Shown piece by piece: positions 1 to 11,449 of a stretch of 64,000 nt of DNA (positions are counted from its first letter, which is position 1; every line of letters begins with the position of its first letter). Under the pieces are notes generated by a model. That model saw only the letters and a list, made by a program, of their open reading frames with translations, had not been told where the DNA came from and ran no database searches. Origin of the DNA: Aplectana chamaeleonis. Its lineage: Eukaryota; Nematoda; Chromadorea; Rhabditida; Cosmocercidae. Location: positions 1 through 64,000 of the forward strand of contig JAPDOI010000417.1 of assembly GCA_029168955.1 (NCBI GenBank), read 5' to 3'. Made by a program: the position numbers and the translations under genes.

Positions 1-792
1 CCACGCGCGTGGCATTGAGCATGAATATGTCTCTATGCGCACCAGCGCTTGCGGAGGCTATGAATGTTGGCGGTGACGCTATGGGCGACTTTATGTCAGG
101 GAGAATCAAAGCGGGCCTCAACCGTGAAATGCGCAGTAATTCTTTTCTTGCAATTGCCAATATAGTAGCGTGGGATAACCCCAGAGTTATCCATGTCGGA
201 GTGGACCTAAACTGAGAAGAGAGCAGTGATTCAAATGGTGAAACCGCCAGTGTTTTTCTTAGCGGCATGCCGCTATGGCGGTGCTGAATCAGGTATCAGC
301 GCGTCCCGCGCGGGTTGAAGTTTTATAGTCCACCGCCCGTTATGCGCGTCACGCGCGTGCCGCGCTTGCGGTGTCCGGACAAAGCCCGCATAGTCCGTTC
401 TAATCCAGCTGTAGTCGTACCGGTCGATATATGTACGTGTAATGCATTGCTTACTGATGTAATAGATCCCTCCGTTGTAGTCGGACTGAGCCGGCCGCAA
501 GGGATTGAAGTATGCCGTGGTAAATAGTGATTAGAAAATGCGACTATGGACGGCTCAGGACAGCTCGGTTCGGCTGACCATGGGGGGGGGAGTCTGAAGG
601 GATGAAGGCGCCGTTTCACAGCACAGCTCGGGATACTTTGCGATCCCCATTGAAGGCTCGCGCGGACTCGGTGCCATATGGTATAGCATAAGTGCACCGA
701 GTTTGCGCCAATCTTCAATAGGGAACGCAAATTATCAGTACGATCCGTGCCGGCCGTAGAAGGGCAGAGGCAAGCCGACTCTGCCTCTCTGC
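1..792. other. No gene recognised
   Basis: Mixed-composition DNA with only short, unsupported open frames. The stretch around 665-770 resembles one half of the palindromic element that is complete at 15,663-15,819: both carry a CACCGAGTTTGCGCCAA core followed by a TTCAA...GAACGCAAA block. I see no splice-bounded coding exon here. Confidence 0.5.
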
Positions 793-1307
793 TTGGGGCG
801 GCATGCATGAATGCTGCGAAGAAGGTCAGGGAGCCGCTCCGCGTCTTATGCGCGCAGCGGCGAGCCACGAGACGTTCACGAAGTTGATGGCGTATATTGG
901 TTGGTGTAACGCGGACGTAAAGGCACCTTCTGCGGCACACTATACGCCAAGCAGCATTTTTTCGTCATCCTTTGGCACTTTTTTCGTCATCCTGCGCATT
1001 TCAATCATTGGAAGCTAACGCGACTGGGTTGACAGAGAATGCGCGCGTAGAGTTCGCAGCGTAAAGTTCATTCACGTCCGCGTTACACTAATATACGCCA
1101 TGCACTTCTTCCCGTGGCTCGACACTGCGCGTAAAGGATGCGGAGCGGCTCCCTGACCCTAGGGGTTTTCAGAGTTACGCGATTTCATAATTCATATGCG
1201 AATCGACGATCGGCGCGTTATCGATCGATGCCCACAGAAAGCATCTCATCGCGCGGCGATTAGCTCTGAGATAGGCCTTATTCGCAGCGTTCATGCACGC
1301 CGCCCCT
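793..1307. mobile_element. Fold-back (inverted-repeat) element, about 515 bp
   Basis: Two nested pairs of inverted arms are visible. The inner arms at 824-921 and 1,072-1,158 share GGTCAGGGAGCCGCTCCGC and GGCGTATATT. The outer arms at 793-822 and 1,281-1,307 share GGGGCGGCATGCATGAATG-like sequence. The arms are imperfect (roughly 80-85% by eye), so this is an old non-autonomous DNA element. No transposase is present. Confidence 0.7.
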
Positions 1308-1531
1308 GGTTTCGAGCCTTCTGCGTTGCGAGTGGACTGACGTTCCAAAGAGAATGAGCAGAGCAACTATTGATTTTTTCATGTTATTTTTAAATTCGGC
1401 ATTTTTCAGGCCTCTAAGTGCTTGGGTACAACGCAGAGTACGACGTATATGTTGAAGAGTGAGCAGAGTTTCAATCGAATGACGGAGTCAAATGTTTCCG
1501 TAGCCGAGATGGAGCCGATCACCACCACTCG
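1308..1531. other. No feature recognised
   Basis: Unique-looking spacer between two inverted-repeat elements; no supported exon. Confidence 0.4.
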
Positions 1532-1663
1532 TTAGGCCTAGTGCATACTTCCGGCGACGGGCGACGCGACATCGTGTTTGGGATAGATATTGACAGAAAA
1601 TCGATATGGTTCAAATGCACTGTCGCTGTCGTTCGTCGCGGCTAGTATGAACTAGGCCTTAGG
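1532..1663. mobile_element. Small MITE with TAGGCCTAGT ends
   Basis: The terminal inverted repeats read TTAGGCCTAGTGCATACT on the left and AGTATGAACTAGGCCTTA on the right. The interior contains the CGTCGC/GCGACG-rich, partly palindromic core also seen at 4.4 kb, 17.5 kb and 20.85 kb. It is a non-autonomous element of about 130 bp. Confidence 0.6.
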
Positions 1664-2864
1664 GTGCTACAGACAGATGAAGAGCTTATTTTTCTCTAGC
1701 CGTCTGTACCCACCTCTCCGTCTCTGTCTCCATTTCCATACTCCCACAATTGCCTGCAGATCAAAGCCTGATCCACGCGGTGTACATACACACTTTCCCC
1801 CCCCCACGGTTGTTACAGAGTTTTGTTTGTTGTCATAGATATATAGAGTACAGTGATAATTCTTTCCATTTTTTTTTGCTATTGCATAGATTTACCCCCA
1901 CATATCGTTCGCTTCAATCGATAATTTGACGCGCTCGTAGAGCACACTAATCGATTGCAACGGGCAGTATATGATATGTTATGATATATACATATATTAT
2001 ATATATGTTGTATTGTTTGCACACATACACAGGTACTGTTGTGGCATGTGATTGGGTAGTGTCCGACGGTAGTGACCACGCCCACCGTCGCGCGCAATAC
2101 ATTCGACACCGGTAGATAATGATAGATTTTATTATATATAAGTATACATATATGTTTTGTACGATTAACTGTCGTGATTGTTTAGTTTCTTTTTGCACAC
2201 GATCGTCTATGCCCCATTGTGCGGGAATTTTTGAAATTGGCGCCAAAAGAAGCGTGGCTTTCGCGCAAAAACGACGCGCGATTTCAATGGTGTTTGCGCT
2301 AGCGCAGGAGTATAGACGATCACATCCTGTTCAATTGTTCATTGCTCGATCTTCGCATACCTATCGATCTATACAGCATTTTGTAATTTGTAACGATGTC
2401 ACTCAACACTCGTCGCTTTTGATTATTCAGTGGTTGTCAGGTCGTTTCGCGCGTTCGTCTCGGATTTCCAATGTCTGTCGGCCAGGGGAGTGCGCGCGGT
2501 CGCGTGCGCATCTGCCCACAGTGTGCTGCAAAAATATGGATATTGTCGGAATTACCTCTACCTCTTGCAGCCAGCGAAGCATTATCCCTTTGGAATGAGC
2601 TTAATGTTCAAAGGATTGAGTAATTCTGGTGCCGAAAAAAATCGGATGAACGGAAAATCGATATTCTGATTTTGTGATTGATTCGAGCATTTGAAAACTC
2701 GCATTCCTTGATAAGTGATTTTTCGAAATCATCCAATAAGTCATCTAATTCAATTGTTCACTGCGATAAGCTTTATTTCCAGTGATCATAAACCTTCCAA
2801 TTCACGATTTCCAGAGAAATTCTTAGAATCAATAAATAAAAATGTGGAGTTAATCGGAAGTAAA
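1664..2864. other. Gene-poor stretch, AT-rich 1.8-2.2 kb
   Basis: Contains an AT/TA microsatellite-like tract near 1,980-2,010 and 2,115-2,150. A 50-codon ATG-initiated frame at 2,471-2,623 (plus) includes a single CxxC-type pair (CPQC), but it has no supporting splice sites or homology that I recognise. No gene called. Confidence 0.4.
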
Positions 2865-3086
2865 GTTAGGTCAGTGGCTTGCTTCCTCAAGAAAAAAACA
2901 TTTATATCCCACACGCGGCTGGGGCGGTCGGTTTAAATCTCACCGGCGGCTGGCGGTATGGCAAGCTGATCAGCTGCGCTCTTCTCTAGGCCAGAATCGA
3001 TTAGCGGGCCGGCGCAGTCAACCGCTCGCGTCGGCCGCGAGTGAGATTTAGATGTTTTTTCTTGAGGAGAAAGGTCACGGGCCTAA
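2865..3086. mobile_element. MITE family 'CTCAAGAAAAAA', copy 1
   Basis: The terminal inverted repeats begin GTTAGGTC(A)GTGGCTTG and continue into CCTCAAGAAAAAAAC. The mirror image is at 3,053-3,086. A GC-rich core (CGGCTGG / CCGGCCGAC) lies between. A second copy in the opposite orientation is at 22,951-23,161. No coding capacity. Confidence 0.75.
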
Positions 3087-4139
3087 CTATATCTATTGAG
3101 TCACAATTTTTTCGCATCCCGAATTTCCTATGTTTTTTTTCGGCGTTTTGGTTTCAGAAGTAAAGTGGACGTTCCGGTTCTTGTATTTTACGCCTAAATT
3201 TCGTTCATTCCTGGTCCCAGCCATTTAAAACCAGTTATTTTTCGTGATTCCATTCCTTCGCGGTTTGCTTTCCTAGAACCGCGAAAAATTCTGCGTAATG
3301 GGGTTTTTGGTTATTTATCCTAAAATTTCATCTGTATCATATGAAGATCGATATGCGTGAATCCTTTTTAGAGAAAAAAACGGAAAATAACTGCATGTTG
3401 TTTCTTTTCCACGTCCTCTTTACGAGAAATGTTCGAATCGTAGGTAGACCGTGGACGCACCGATCTGTCGCGGGCGGCTGCGTCGCGTCAATCGTTGGCC
3501 AATGCGCGCGCCTAAGAAATTTCCGGCTATATCCAGACTTCTTCTCCAACGCGCTGTACTGTCAGAGGAAATCTGTCACGTTCGACGTATTACTGCTCAG
3601 CATTATTGTTTTGTGTGGAATGTGTGTCATACGTCAATCAATATGCATATTTTTCACATCATTCATTCCTAAACGCTTTGACCTCAGTTCTCTCTAGCCT
3701 ATTCGTCGTTGGTGAATTCTGTGTGCTCAAAGCGTCCCGGATCGTATGAAACGGCCGCATCATCCTCTTTCCCTCCCCAACAGTTGTCTATGATCGATCG
3801 TGTGTTGAGTATAATGTGATAGGCCGCGCTGCGCGACGCTCCGCTTCCAACGCAAATTCTCCACCAATTTCTGATCGTACTCCACTGTTGTGATCCCGAT
3901 CGTCAAAAGCGGCGCATGAGCACTTTTGGTGCATTCCGGCCTTACAACCATCCCGGTAGAAACCACTTGTTATTATAATCTCCACTATCGATTGCAAAAA
4001 AAGTGTCATTCTTACGCCATATTTGTTCCCTGCGCCAGTGCTAATGAATTCGGTGATTGGTCGTTTCAGGCCCACGTCATGGTTGGACCAATTAAAAGAT
4101 TTTCGGCATGATTGATATTTGCTTACAGTTCATTTCGAG
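3087..4139. other. No gene recognised
   Basis: Open frames of 70-118 codons on both strands overlap each other and lack motifs or convincing splice sites. I do not call any of them. Confidence 0.4.
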
Positions 4140-4625
4140 AAGACTGGCAAGCCCGCGAACTGCAGCTACTAGCGCGTGCAGTCGCGTCGCGACATCTTCA
4201 GTCGATTTCTTGGAGAAAAGCCCAAGCAACTCAGCCTAGCGCGCTGTTCTTTAAACAAATCAGTCGATAGCGCCGCGACGCGACTGCTCGCAAGGCGGTT
4301 CATATTGGTCAACTGTGACGGTGGCCTCAGAGAGATTTTTTATACCCCAAGATGTGCTCAATGAGAAAGAAATCCCAGCTGATTGATCAAGTGTATGCTA
4401 TACTTTCCGCTGCGATGTGCGGCGCGACATAGTGTATCTCTTACGTATTGATTGAAAGTCGAAATCGGGCATCGCGGCAAGTATGGCCTGTACTTCAATG
4501 AGATTCATTGATTGATGACAATGTATACCATTTATATGCAAATGTAATGAAGATTTCAATAATTATGCTGCAAGCATCTGGATTGCGTTGTCCGGTTGAA
4601 TCCATCCGGTCAGATTTTGGTCGGT
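4140..4625. repeat. Diverged tandem duplication, unit 1
   Basis: This unit and the next (4,690-5,170) share, in the same order, a GTCGCGTCGCGAC-like block, TCGATAGCGCCGCGACGCGA, GGCCTCAGAGAG, TACGTATTGATTGAA, GATTCATTGATTGATGACAA and CCATCCGGTCAG. The spacing is about 550 bp. Divergence is substantial (20-30% by eye), so the duplication is old. No protein is recognisable. Confidence 0.7.
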
Positions 4626-4689
4626 AGGCACAAAGATCATCTTTTAAACTTGTACTTCTATGTACAGCCCCTTCCTTAGGAAATGGCAG

Positions 4690-5170
4690 GACTGCGGACA
4701 GTAGCTGCCAGCGCGAGCGGTCGTGTCGCGACGTATTCCACTGGTTTACTGGAAAGGAAGCTATTTTTGCGAGCAGGTCAATCGATAGCGCCGCGACGCG
4801 ACTGCTCGCGCTGATGCTTTAAGTCCGCAGCCGTTCATGTTGGCCAAGTGTGGCGAAGGCCTCAGAGAGGTTATTTAGCCACAAAATGTCCTCAAAGAGA
4901 AAAAAAGTTCCGGCAAAGTGATCATAGTCTATGCCATACTTGCCGCGGCTACTTGCTGCGCCACTTAGTGTCTATCATACGTATTGATTGAATGTCGATA
5001 TGGTTTTGAAGCACATCGCGGAGGGTATTGTTAGGGCTCGGAGGAGATTCATTGATTGATGACAATGTTTACGATTTATATGTGAACATAATAAAAATTT
5101 CAATAATTATGCAGTAGATATCTGGGTTGTGTTGTGCGGTTAAACCCATCCGGTCAGGTTTTGATCGAAA
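4690..5170. repeat. Diverged tandem duplication, unit 2
   Basis: Second unit of the pair that starts at 4,140, with the same ordered blocks and direct orientation. The GC-rich core resembles the CG-rich interior of the MITE at 1,532-1,663. Confidence 0.7.
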
Positions 5171-5389
5171 TTCAACTTCAAGTCCTTCACGGAGTAGGCG
5201 CGAAGATCGTCGAAGAAGCTTGTAATACCCTGAAAAGCACCTTAATGTCATGCATATCTTTTTATATTCGTTAACTTTCGGCTATTGTTTGGAAGACCTG
5301 CTATAAAGCCGCTCCGCATACGCCCGCGCAATGGCTGTGTGGCTGTGATGTTCAGGGCTAACAACCAAGGGGAAGTATATACAAATACC

Positions 5390-7430
5390 GTTTGTTTTCG
5401 GGATCTGCGGAAACGAATTGTATTATCAGTATCTCTTGAGCATCTATAGTAAGACTTTGCAGTATCCCGCTCCAAGCAGCTGGTTCCGAAAAGTTATGAG
5501 CGTTTTGAAGTTTCGTGAAAAGGTAAGGGTACCAAATTCTTTAAAGTAAGGGCATCGGAATTTTTTAGGTGTTTTGAAAAAAAAATTCGGGTTTTGCTCA
5601 AATCTTGTATGTAGGGGTGATCTAGGGTGCTGAAAACGAAACAGGGGTCTGTTCGTTTGAATTCTGAGGTTTACTGTAGGTTACGGTAGGTAACATGCCA
5701 TTTAGGGGGTATAGCTTACTTTAAAACAGTGTTCACGATAATTTTCGTTCCCGAGTTTTCCACTCAAAACAAGGCGTTGGCAACCAATCGTTACCAAAAT
5801 TACGAAGAAACAGCGAGAAACGCACTAAAACGTTTAATTTCAGTGATAATAAATAATCTCTGGCCTGGACCAGTTGTCCGGTTGGATGAACATGTCCACG
5901 TTGGTTGTCAACTGTGAAAAATGGGGCTAACCGAAAATGGAAGAATATTTTAGGCAAAACAGCATTATTTAGGGTCCAAAGGAAAGAACGGAGCAACACA
6001 AAATAGAGATTTGCAGAAGACGGGTCCACAAACGATTTCGTTGTCACAACAAACAGTTCCACTGAGAGTATAGAAGCGGGGTGAGAGTAAAGAACTTCGC
6101 GCCCTTCTGGTGCGTTTTTCTCGCTTTCTTCGTCATTTCACTTCTACTCGGGGGCCAAACAATCGATTTAGCGATCAATTTCAAAATCGAAGATAATCGT
6201 GAACACTGCCTTTAAATTTTGAAAAATCGACGAATGGACATAAATTTCGCATTCACCACTCCGAATAACCCCCGCATACAAATTTTGGGTCAAATCTGAG
6301 ATTTTGACCAAACTACCGTAGCATACCCACCGTAATCTACCGTAATCTGTAGAAAATCGGCAAACGGACCTCAGATTCGTGTTGGCGCATCAAATTACCC
6401 TCAGAGGATGATTTTAAGACACATCTATCGAAAAAAAAATCCAGAAATCTCGAAAGCGGCATTTTGCCCTCAAAATTTTCCGCCGCTGGGATGCTTTGAG
6501 CGAATTAAGCCGGAAACTTTGGCTAATCGGCCAACCAACTTCAGATTCCCCAAAAAACCCACCTGGGAGAATTCAAAGTCAAATCTGGAGCATTTTTTTC
6601 AAAACGCTTTCAGAACCTCTTATTCATAGAAGTAAAGGCTCAACCGAAAATCGCCACAAGCCCAAAACGCTATTACTCTGCACAAAGTTTGGTAAATGTG
6701 TTTTCACTCTAACTTTGCTTAGAGGGGTTGTTTTGGGAGCTGAACACAATTATGAGGTCCGTTTCCAGATTTTCGAAAGTTTACTGAGCGTTTTGGATGG
6801 TACAAAAAACACAAGAAACGACCGTTTTGAGCTTATAACTTTTTGGAACCAGTGGTTCGGGTTTGGGGTGCTGATCACGAATCTGAGGTTTATTTGTCGT
6901 TTTTTCAAACTTCACGGCTAAATTTCTTCAAAGCTTTCCACAGGCAAAAAAAATTGACGGCAAAATAGACTTTTGGCGACATTCGGAATGTGGCGAGAGA
7001 TGTGGCTCGAATCGTTGCTGTAGAGGTTATTTGGAGTGCTCAACACGAATCTGATGTCAGTTTATCGATTTTTGACCACTTACGGTAGATTGCAGTGGGT
7101 ATATACGGTAGTTTGGTCGAAGTCTCAGATTTGTCTCAAAATTTCTATGTGGGGGTTGATTGGGGTGCTAAATACGAATTCGATGTCCGTTTGTCGACTT
7201 TCGAATTATTAATAAAGTAGTTTTTGTCCCCTGAATGGCATTTCACCTCCCATAACCTACAGTAAACCTTAAAATTTCGACAAGCATACCCCAGAATCGT
7301 GTTGAGCGCCCCAGACTACCACTACAAACATGTTTTTAGCAAAATCTGGAAAAAATTTAAAACACTCAAAAAATTTCATGGGGGTGGTACCCTTACATTG
7401 CCGCAAAGCTTTAAAAACGCTAATACGTTC
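5390..7430. mobile_element. Diverged copy of the TACGGTAG-rich DNA element family
   Basis: The left part (5,390-5,500) matches the terminal repeat of the elements at 10,088 and 24,087 (TCAGTATCTCTTG, GCAGTATCCCGC, TTCCGAAAAGTTATGAGC). The interior carries the family's GGTTACGGTAGGTAACATG and ATTACGGTAGATT-type motifs. The extreme ends are not preserved. A TTAA-flanked MITE has inserted at 5,722-6,215. Open frames inside are repeat-derived. Confidence 0.6.
5722..6215. mobile_element. TTAA-flanked MITE (AGGCAGTG family), copy 1
   Basis: TTAA lies at both ends (5,722-5,725 and 6,212-6,215). The terminal inverted repeats are AACAGTGTTCACGATAATTT on the left and ATAATCGTGAACACTGCCT on the right. 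TTAA target duplication is the hallmark of piggyBac-type transposition. The element is about 486 bp and non-coding. It belongs to the same family as 13,074-13,585. Confidence 0.8.
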
Positions 7431-7452
7431 GTTCTTTCACTGAGAGTCTAGG

Positions 7453-7693
7453 TACAGTTGACCGCAATGTTAAAAGGACATGGTGCGGTTGCGGACTCGC
7501 ATTAAATTACGGTAGAATCCGGCATTTTGCCAGATTTCGTCATAGATCGGCGCCAACCGTCGTCTCTCTGCTCACGAAAATATCAGCTGTGGCGCCGATC
7601 GATGACGAAATCTGGCAAAGTGCCAGATTCTACCGTAGTTTTAGTGCGAGTCCGCAACCGCACCATGTCCTTTTACCAATGCGGTCAACTGTA
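7453..7693. mobile_element. Tc1/mariner-type palindromic MITE, copy 1
   Basis: A near-perfect palindrome of 237 bp starts CAGTTGACCGCAATG and ends CATTGCGGTCAACTG. TA dinucleotides flank it at 7,453-7,454 and 7,692-7,693. TA target duplication with CAGT ends is typical of Tc1/mariner-mobilised MITEs. Other copies are at 26,986-27,221 and 56,000-56,233. Confidence 0.85.
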
Positions 7694-8189
7694 GATGCGA
7701 TGGGCATATTCAGAATTTACGTCCGGAAATGGTTGTAGAAAAGTGCATTTTATTTGGAATGGTTACTATGACCTATAGAACTACTATGGTCCCTTGTGCG
7801 ACTTTTTGTGTCACGTTTTCCGCGTAGCTGCATAGCGGATTACTAATTGAATGGTATAGATCATAAAAGGAATAACAAAATCATTATTCCGCCATTTTCG
7901 GAATGATTCATACCTCTGTGAGAAACTACTAATCTTCATTTTCGCCAGATGGTTATTCATCTGTTGAGGGTGAACCCGCTTGTTTTCTTTTATTTGATGT
8001 TGGATCAAGAGAGAGGAATTCCAGATGGCGATAATCTAAGGTGAGCGAAATCCCCTCGTTCCGAGAACCGAAAAAATCAGGTTGCATGAGCACACTGATT
8101 CACTGCGTGTTTTAGCGTCATTCTGCTTGTGTGGTCCGCCTTACACCCGAGTATCAGAGTTTTTGATCGACTGCACAGAAAGCGTGGAT
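7694..8189. other. No gene recognised
   Basis: A 65-codon minus-strand frame (7,811-8,008) is the only open stretch; it has no recognisable motif. Confidence 0.35.
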
Positions 8190-8759
8190 CCTCCCCTGAG
8201 AAAATTTGCCGCGCCAGTGCCGGGAATGTACCGCGACCCTCGACTGTGCCGCGATAGTACCGCAGCAGCTCCGTGATCAGACGATTTTGTTGCCGTCTCT
8301 TGAGCCTCGACATCGCCGCAGCGGCTCCGCGTTAGAACCGATCCGGCTTCGCGAGGATGCCGCAGTGAACCCGCGTGGAGTACGATGTACTATCCTGTGT
8401 GGTCTAACGAAATTATCGCCGGTTCATATACCCAAGTTCGAAGCACACTCCGTATTTCCTTAGGCGCATAAGCGGCGGTAATCTCTGCCCCTATTATACA
8501 GAGGACGTAACGACCGCAGGTGCGTATTTTTGTTCTTATCCCCCCTCCCCCTAGTTGTATTATCATTCTCATATAACTTCATATCAGATACTCTCTCGGA
8601 GCCGCTGCTGCACTACCGCGGAGCCGAAGCGGCACTGCCGCATCGCCGCAACGGCTCCGCAATACTTCCGCGCGGCTCAGTGGTAGTGCCGGCGCGGCTC
8701 CGCGATAGTGCCGCTTCGGTGCCTGTAGGCCCTGAAGCGGCACTACCGCGACAATTTCT
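8190..8759. repeat. GC-rich GCCGC/GGCTCCG repeat cluster
   Basis: Degenerate copies of CGCCGCAGCGGCTCCGCG-like sequence recur at 8,205-8,370 and 8,585-8,755, often as local inverted repeats (CGGAGCCG / CGGCTCCG). The surrounding DNA is far less GC-rich. Open frames here translate into low-complexity Ala/Arg/Pro peptides and are not called. Confidence 0.5.
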
Positions 8760-8904
8760 CTCAGGCCCTAGTTATACATCGGCGTTTCGCTGCCGCTGGT
8801 TTTCGCGGAACGTCTACGATTGGTCAGATTTCGAAATCGACCAATAGCAGACTTGCCGCGGAAGCCAGCGGCGGCGAAACGCTGGTGTGTAACTAGGGCC
8901 TCAG
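8760..8904. mobile_element. Palindromic MITE, about 145 bp
   Basis: The left arm reads CAGGCCCTAGTTATACATCG then GGCGTTTCGCTGCCGCTGG; the right arm is its reverse complement with a few mismatches, ending GTGTAACTAGGGCCTCAG. The loop contains ATTGGTCAG...GACCAAT, itself palindromic. Confidence 0.75.
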
Positions 8905-9020
8905 AGTCGGGCTCAGCTCAGCTGGCTAAATGCGTTGTGCTGAGCGGAAAGCCGCTGCGCTGCGTTGATTTTGCTGGAGCCGGCGCGCGACGTATTCAGC
9001 CAGCTGAACTAGGCCCGAGG
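8905..9020. mobile_element. Second small inverted-repeat element abutting the first
   Basis: The arms are GGGCTCAGCTCAGCTGGCTA (8,909 on) and TCAGCCAGCTGAACTAGGCC (8,996 on), separated by a GC-rich core. It lies directly next to the 8,760-8,904 element. Confidence 0.55.
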
Positions 9021-10084
9021 CTCCTCCCCGAGGCTCCTCCTTTTCTGTGCATTCAATCAGAAAGCCCGAATATCTCTTATAGCGTGTAGTGAGAAGCGGA
9101 TGATTATTGAAGCAGATCACTGAGAGCTCACCAGGAAACTTCTGTGGGCACAGGTGGTCCTTCAAGTTATAAATAGAAGTTCCTGACGCTCAGCTGTCTT
9201 CTTTGCATCGAAATATCTACCCAGGAATGTTCTTGTAGGAAGATGAGGAATTTAATAGAAGCCAAAGCCTCGTTAAAAGAAACATTCCTTCCTTGATCGC
9301 GAGTTTATAGATGTCTTGATCTCCCTTCATGTACGTGTATGGTCTTATCGGTTTCTCAGTGCGTCCATCACCATTCTTTCTTGGCTCCAAATAGCCGTTT
9401 TCCTCCTTTCCAAGTTTTCTTCAGAGCTTTGAGAGAAAAAGAATCTTCTAGTAGCTACGTTTCTCACTTAAAGGCAGTGTCTTAAGAAAACCATACATTA
9501 TTTTTTCCGTGTTTTTGTATATCTTGGGCTCCTTAGTAAATGAAAATGTTGAACGAGTCCCTTAAAACTCTTCATTTTGAAAGAAAAATCAGTTTGAATA
9601 CACTGTTAAAACGAATTTGAATTTCGCGCCAAATTCTTTTTCTGAAGTTTTTCTGCATTTCTAGACCTCGTCACAATCATTTTCGAAGTTTTTCTTCATG
9701 TGGGGTTTGTGCCGCAATTGTCTTTTATGTTGTTTGAAGGCCGCGTCAACATTCTATGAAAAAGTGCTAGATGAGCGACCCAGAAGTGGTAGATTATTGA
9801 CCCCGCAGCAGTTTTCTGGTGGCCCTAACTTTTAAGGGGCGCATTTTCGGAGCTCCAAGCTCCGTAGGTGCTGTCAGCTAACCCGGATTGTTTAACTGTA
9901 AACATAAAATTGAAAGTGATTCTCACCGCGCGAAATGCCTTTAAATGCAGGGTCCGGGCAGATTTATGTTTTCGAGATTTTTCGCTGGATCGGAGCGTAT
10001 ACTACAGGTGGCCCAAAAGTATGGGCGAAAACTGCGCCAAAAAACGGTCTTCTTCAAGTTAGTCCATCTATTCCCGTCAACCAC
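9021..10084. other. Gene-poor stretch with transposon ends
   Basis: Contains a solitary TTAAAGGCAGTGT end near 9,467, matching the terminus of the TTAA MITE family but without a partner. ACAGGTGGCCCAAAAGT at about 9,997 resembles a mariner terminal repeat. No exon recognised. Confidence 0.4.
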
Positions 10085-10087
10085 TAA

Positions 10088-11158
10088 CAAAGGAAGTATA
10101 CAAAGCGTAGGTTGAGTCTGCCAAAACGACTAGTATCGTTAGTATCTCTTGTGGCTCACTAGTAAAACTGCGCAGTATCCCGCGACCGAGCTGCAGGTTC
10201 CGAGAAGTTACAAGCTTAAAAATGTCGTTTTTTGCGCTTTCTGTACCTTCCAAAAAGCGCATTAGTCTTCGAAAAGTCCGGAAACAGACCTCATAAATGT
10301 GTTCAGCGATCAAAATTACCCCCCTTAGCGCATTTTTCATACTTTGTCCAGACTGACAGCGTTTTGAACTTGTACGCATTTTGGGTGGGCGTTTATCTAT
10401 ACCGATTACAGGACTTTGGAAGCGTTTTGAAAAATGTTCCAGATTTAACTTCAAATTCTGCCAGGGGGGTTTTGGGGCGCTGATCACCAATCTGTGGTTT
10501 ATAAGCCGATTCCCCAATGTTTTCAGCTAATTTCGTTCGAAGCTTCCCAACTGGGGCAAATTTCAAGGGAAAAACGCCACTTTCGAGATTTCCGGATTTC
10601 TACGATAGATATGTTTCAGAATTGTTCTCTCAGGGTTATTTGGAGTGCTAAACACGGATCTGTAGTCCGGTAATCGATTTATTTGCAGATTACCGTGGGT
10701 TTACGGTAGATTGGTCAAAATCTCAGATTTTACTCAAAATTTGTCTACGGAGGATATTCGGGGTGGAGAATTCGAATTTAACGTCCGTTTGTCGATTTCC
10801 AAAATACTAAGGTGGGTTTTCGCCCCTTAATGACATGTTACCTACCGTAACCTACAGTACACCTCGAAATTTCGACAAAAGGACTCCAGATTCATGTTCA
10901 CCACCATAGATTACCCCTACATACGACTTTTGAGCTGAGTCCAAAAAACTTTTTGAAACTTCAAAAAGAATGGCTGATGTCCCTTCCCTTGCCCTCCCTT
11001 TTCCCTTGCCTTTTCGCGAGGCTTGAAAAATGCTCATAACTTTTTTGAACCTGCAGCTCGAGGCGAGATACTGCGCATTTTTGCTATTGAGCCAGAAGAG
11101 ATATCAACGATACTAGTCGTTTTGGCAGATCCGACCTACGCTTTGTATACTTCCCTTT
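10088..11158. mobile_element. 1.07-kb TIR DNA element with 3-bp TSD (Harbinger-like), copy 1
   Basis: Long terminal inverted repeats (more than 100 bp) begin CAAAGGAAGTATACAAAGCG and include GATCTGCCAAAACGACTAGT and GTTAGTATCTCTTGTGGCTC. TAA flanks both ends (10,085-10,087 and 11,159-11,161). The interior is rich in TACGGTAG/TACCGTA motifs and non-coding. A 3-bp TWA-type duplication suggests PIF/Harbinger mobilisation, but no transposase is present to confirm it. The 24,087-25,151 element is a second copy. Confidence 0.75.
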
Positions 11159-11170
11159 TAAGCCAGAAAT

Positions 11171-11449
11171 GTGTGCCTATCGTTGCGTTTTAGCCATCGT
11201 TCATGCATTCCTGAAGACTACCGTGGAAATATCGGGCATTTTGGCTATGATTGTCATGCTATAAATACCGTAATCCCTGGCTTCAGAGCTGTTTCCTCTA
11301 GAAAAGTGGACTTATACTTTCTGAAACGTTCAGACGGTGTTCAGGTAGGCCAGCCCAATCTATGTAACCCTAAATCCGGTAGTGTCAAAAATTCACCGGA
11401 CCTTGCCAGTCAATTTTTTCGTATGCAGCTGAAATTTTGTTTCAAATAA
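11171..11449 (+). other. Unsupported 92-codon open frame (possible exon relic)
   Basis: An open frame lies just right of the Harbinger-like element. The part at about 11,208-11,344 has coding-like composition and ends at a good donor (TGTTCAG|GTAGGCC). It contains DYRGNIG, which is reminiscent of a dUTPase motif, but the other dUTPase motifs are missing. An AATAAA overlaps the stop codon. It lies antisense to the proposed 3' end of the START-domain gene. I regard it as uncertain and assign no function. Confidence 0.2.
11393..11428 (-). CDS. START-domain gene, candidate last exon
   Basis: This 36-nt stretch follows an AAAATTTCAG acceptor, continues the reading frame of the preceding exon at phase 0, and gives 11 residues (LHTKKLTGKVR) plus TGA. 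START domains end with an amphipathic C-terminal helix after the conserved DSF-P segment. A short basic tail here is shorter than usual, so this could be a truncated end or the wrong acceptor. The competing acceptor at about 11,550 (AAACATCAG) would give only five residues before a stop. No minus-strand polyadenylation signal is obvious. Confidence 0.4.
   Translation of the reverse strand: MHTKKLTGKVR

Noticed and set aside
2471..2623. 50-codon plus-strand ORF with CPQC
   Set aside because: Single CxxC pair, no splice or homology support, random occurrence is likely.
10077..10517. 146-codon minus-strand ORF
   Set aside because: Lies within the Harbinger-like element and overlaps an 83-codon plus frame; the related copy at 24.1 kb has different frames open, so there is no conserved protein.
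11208..11344. dUTPase fragment suggested by DYRGNIG
   Set aside because: Only one short motif agrees; the other dUTPase motifs, including the Gly-Asp-Arg-Ile-Ala-Gln block, are absent, so the resemblance is probably chance.
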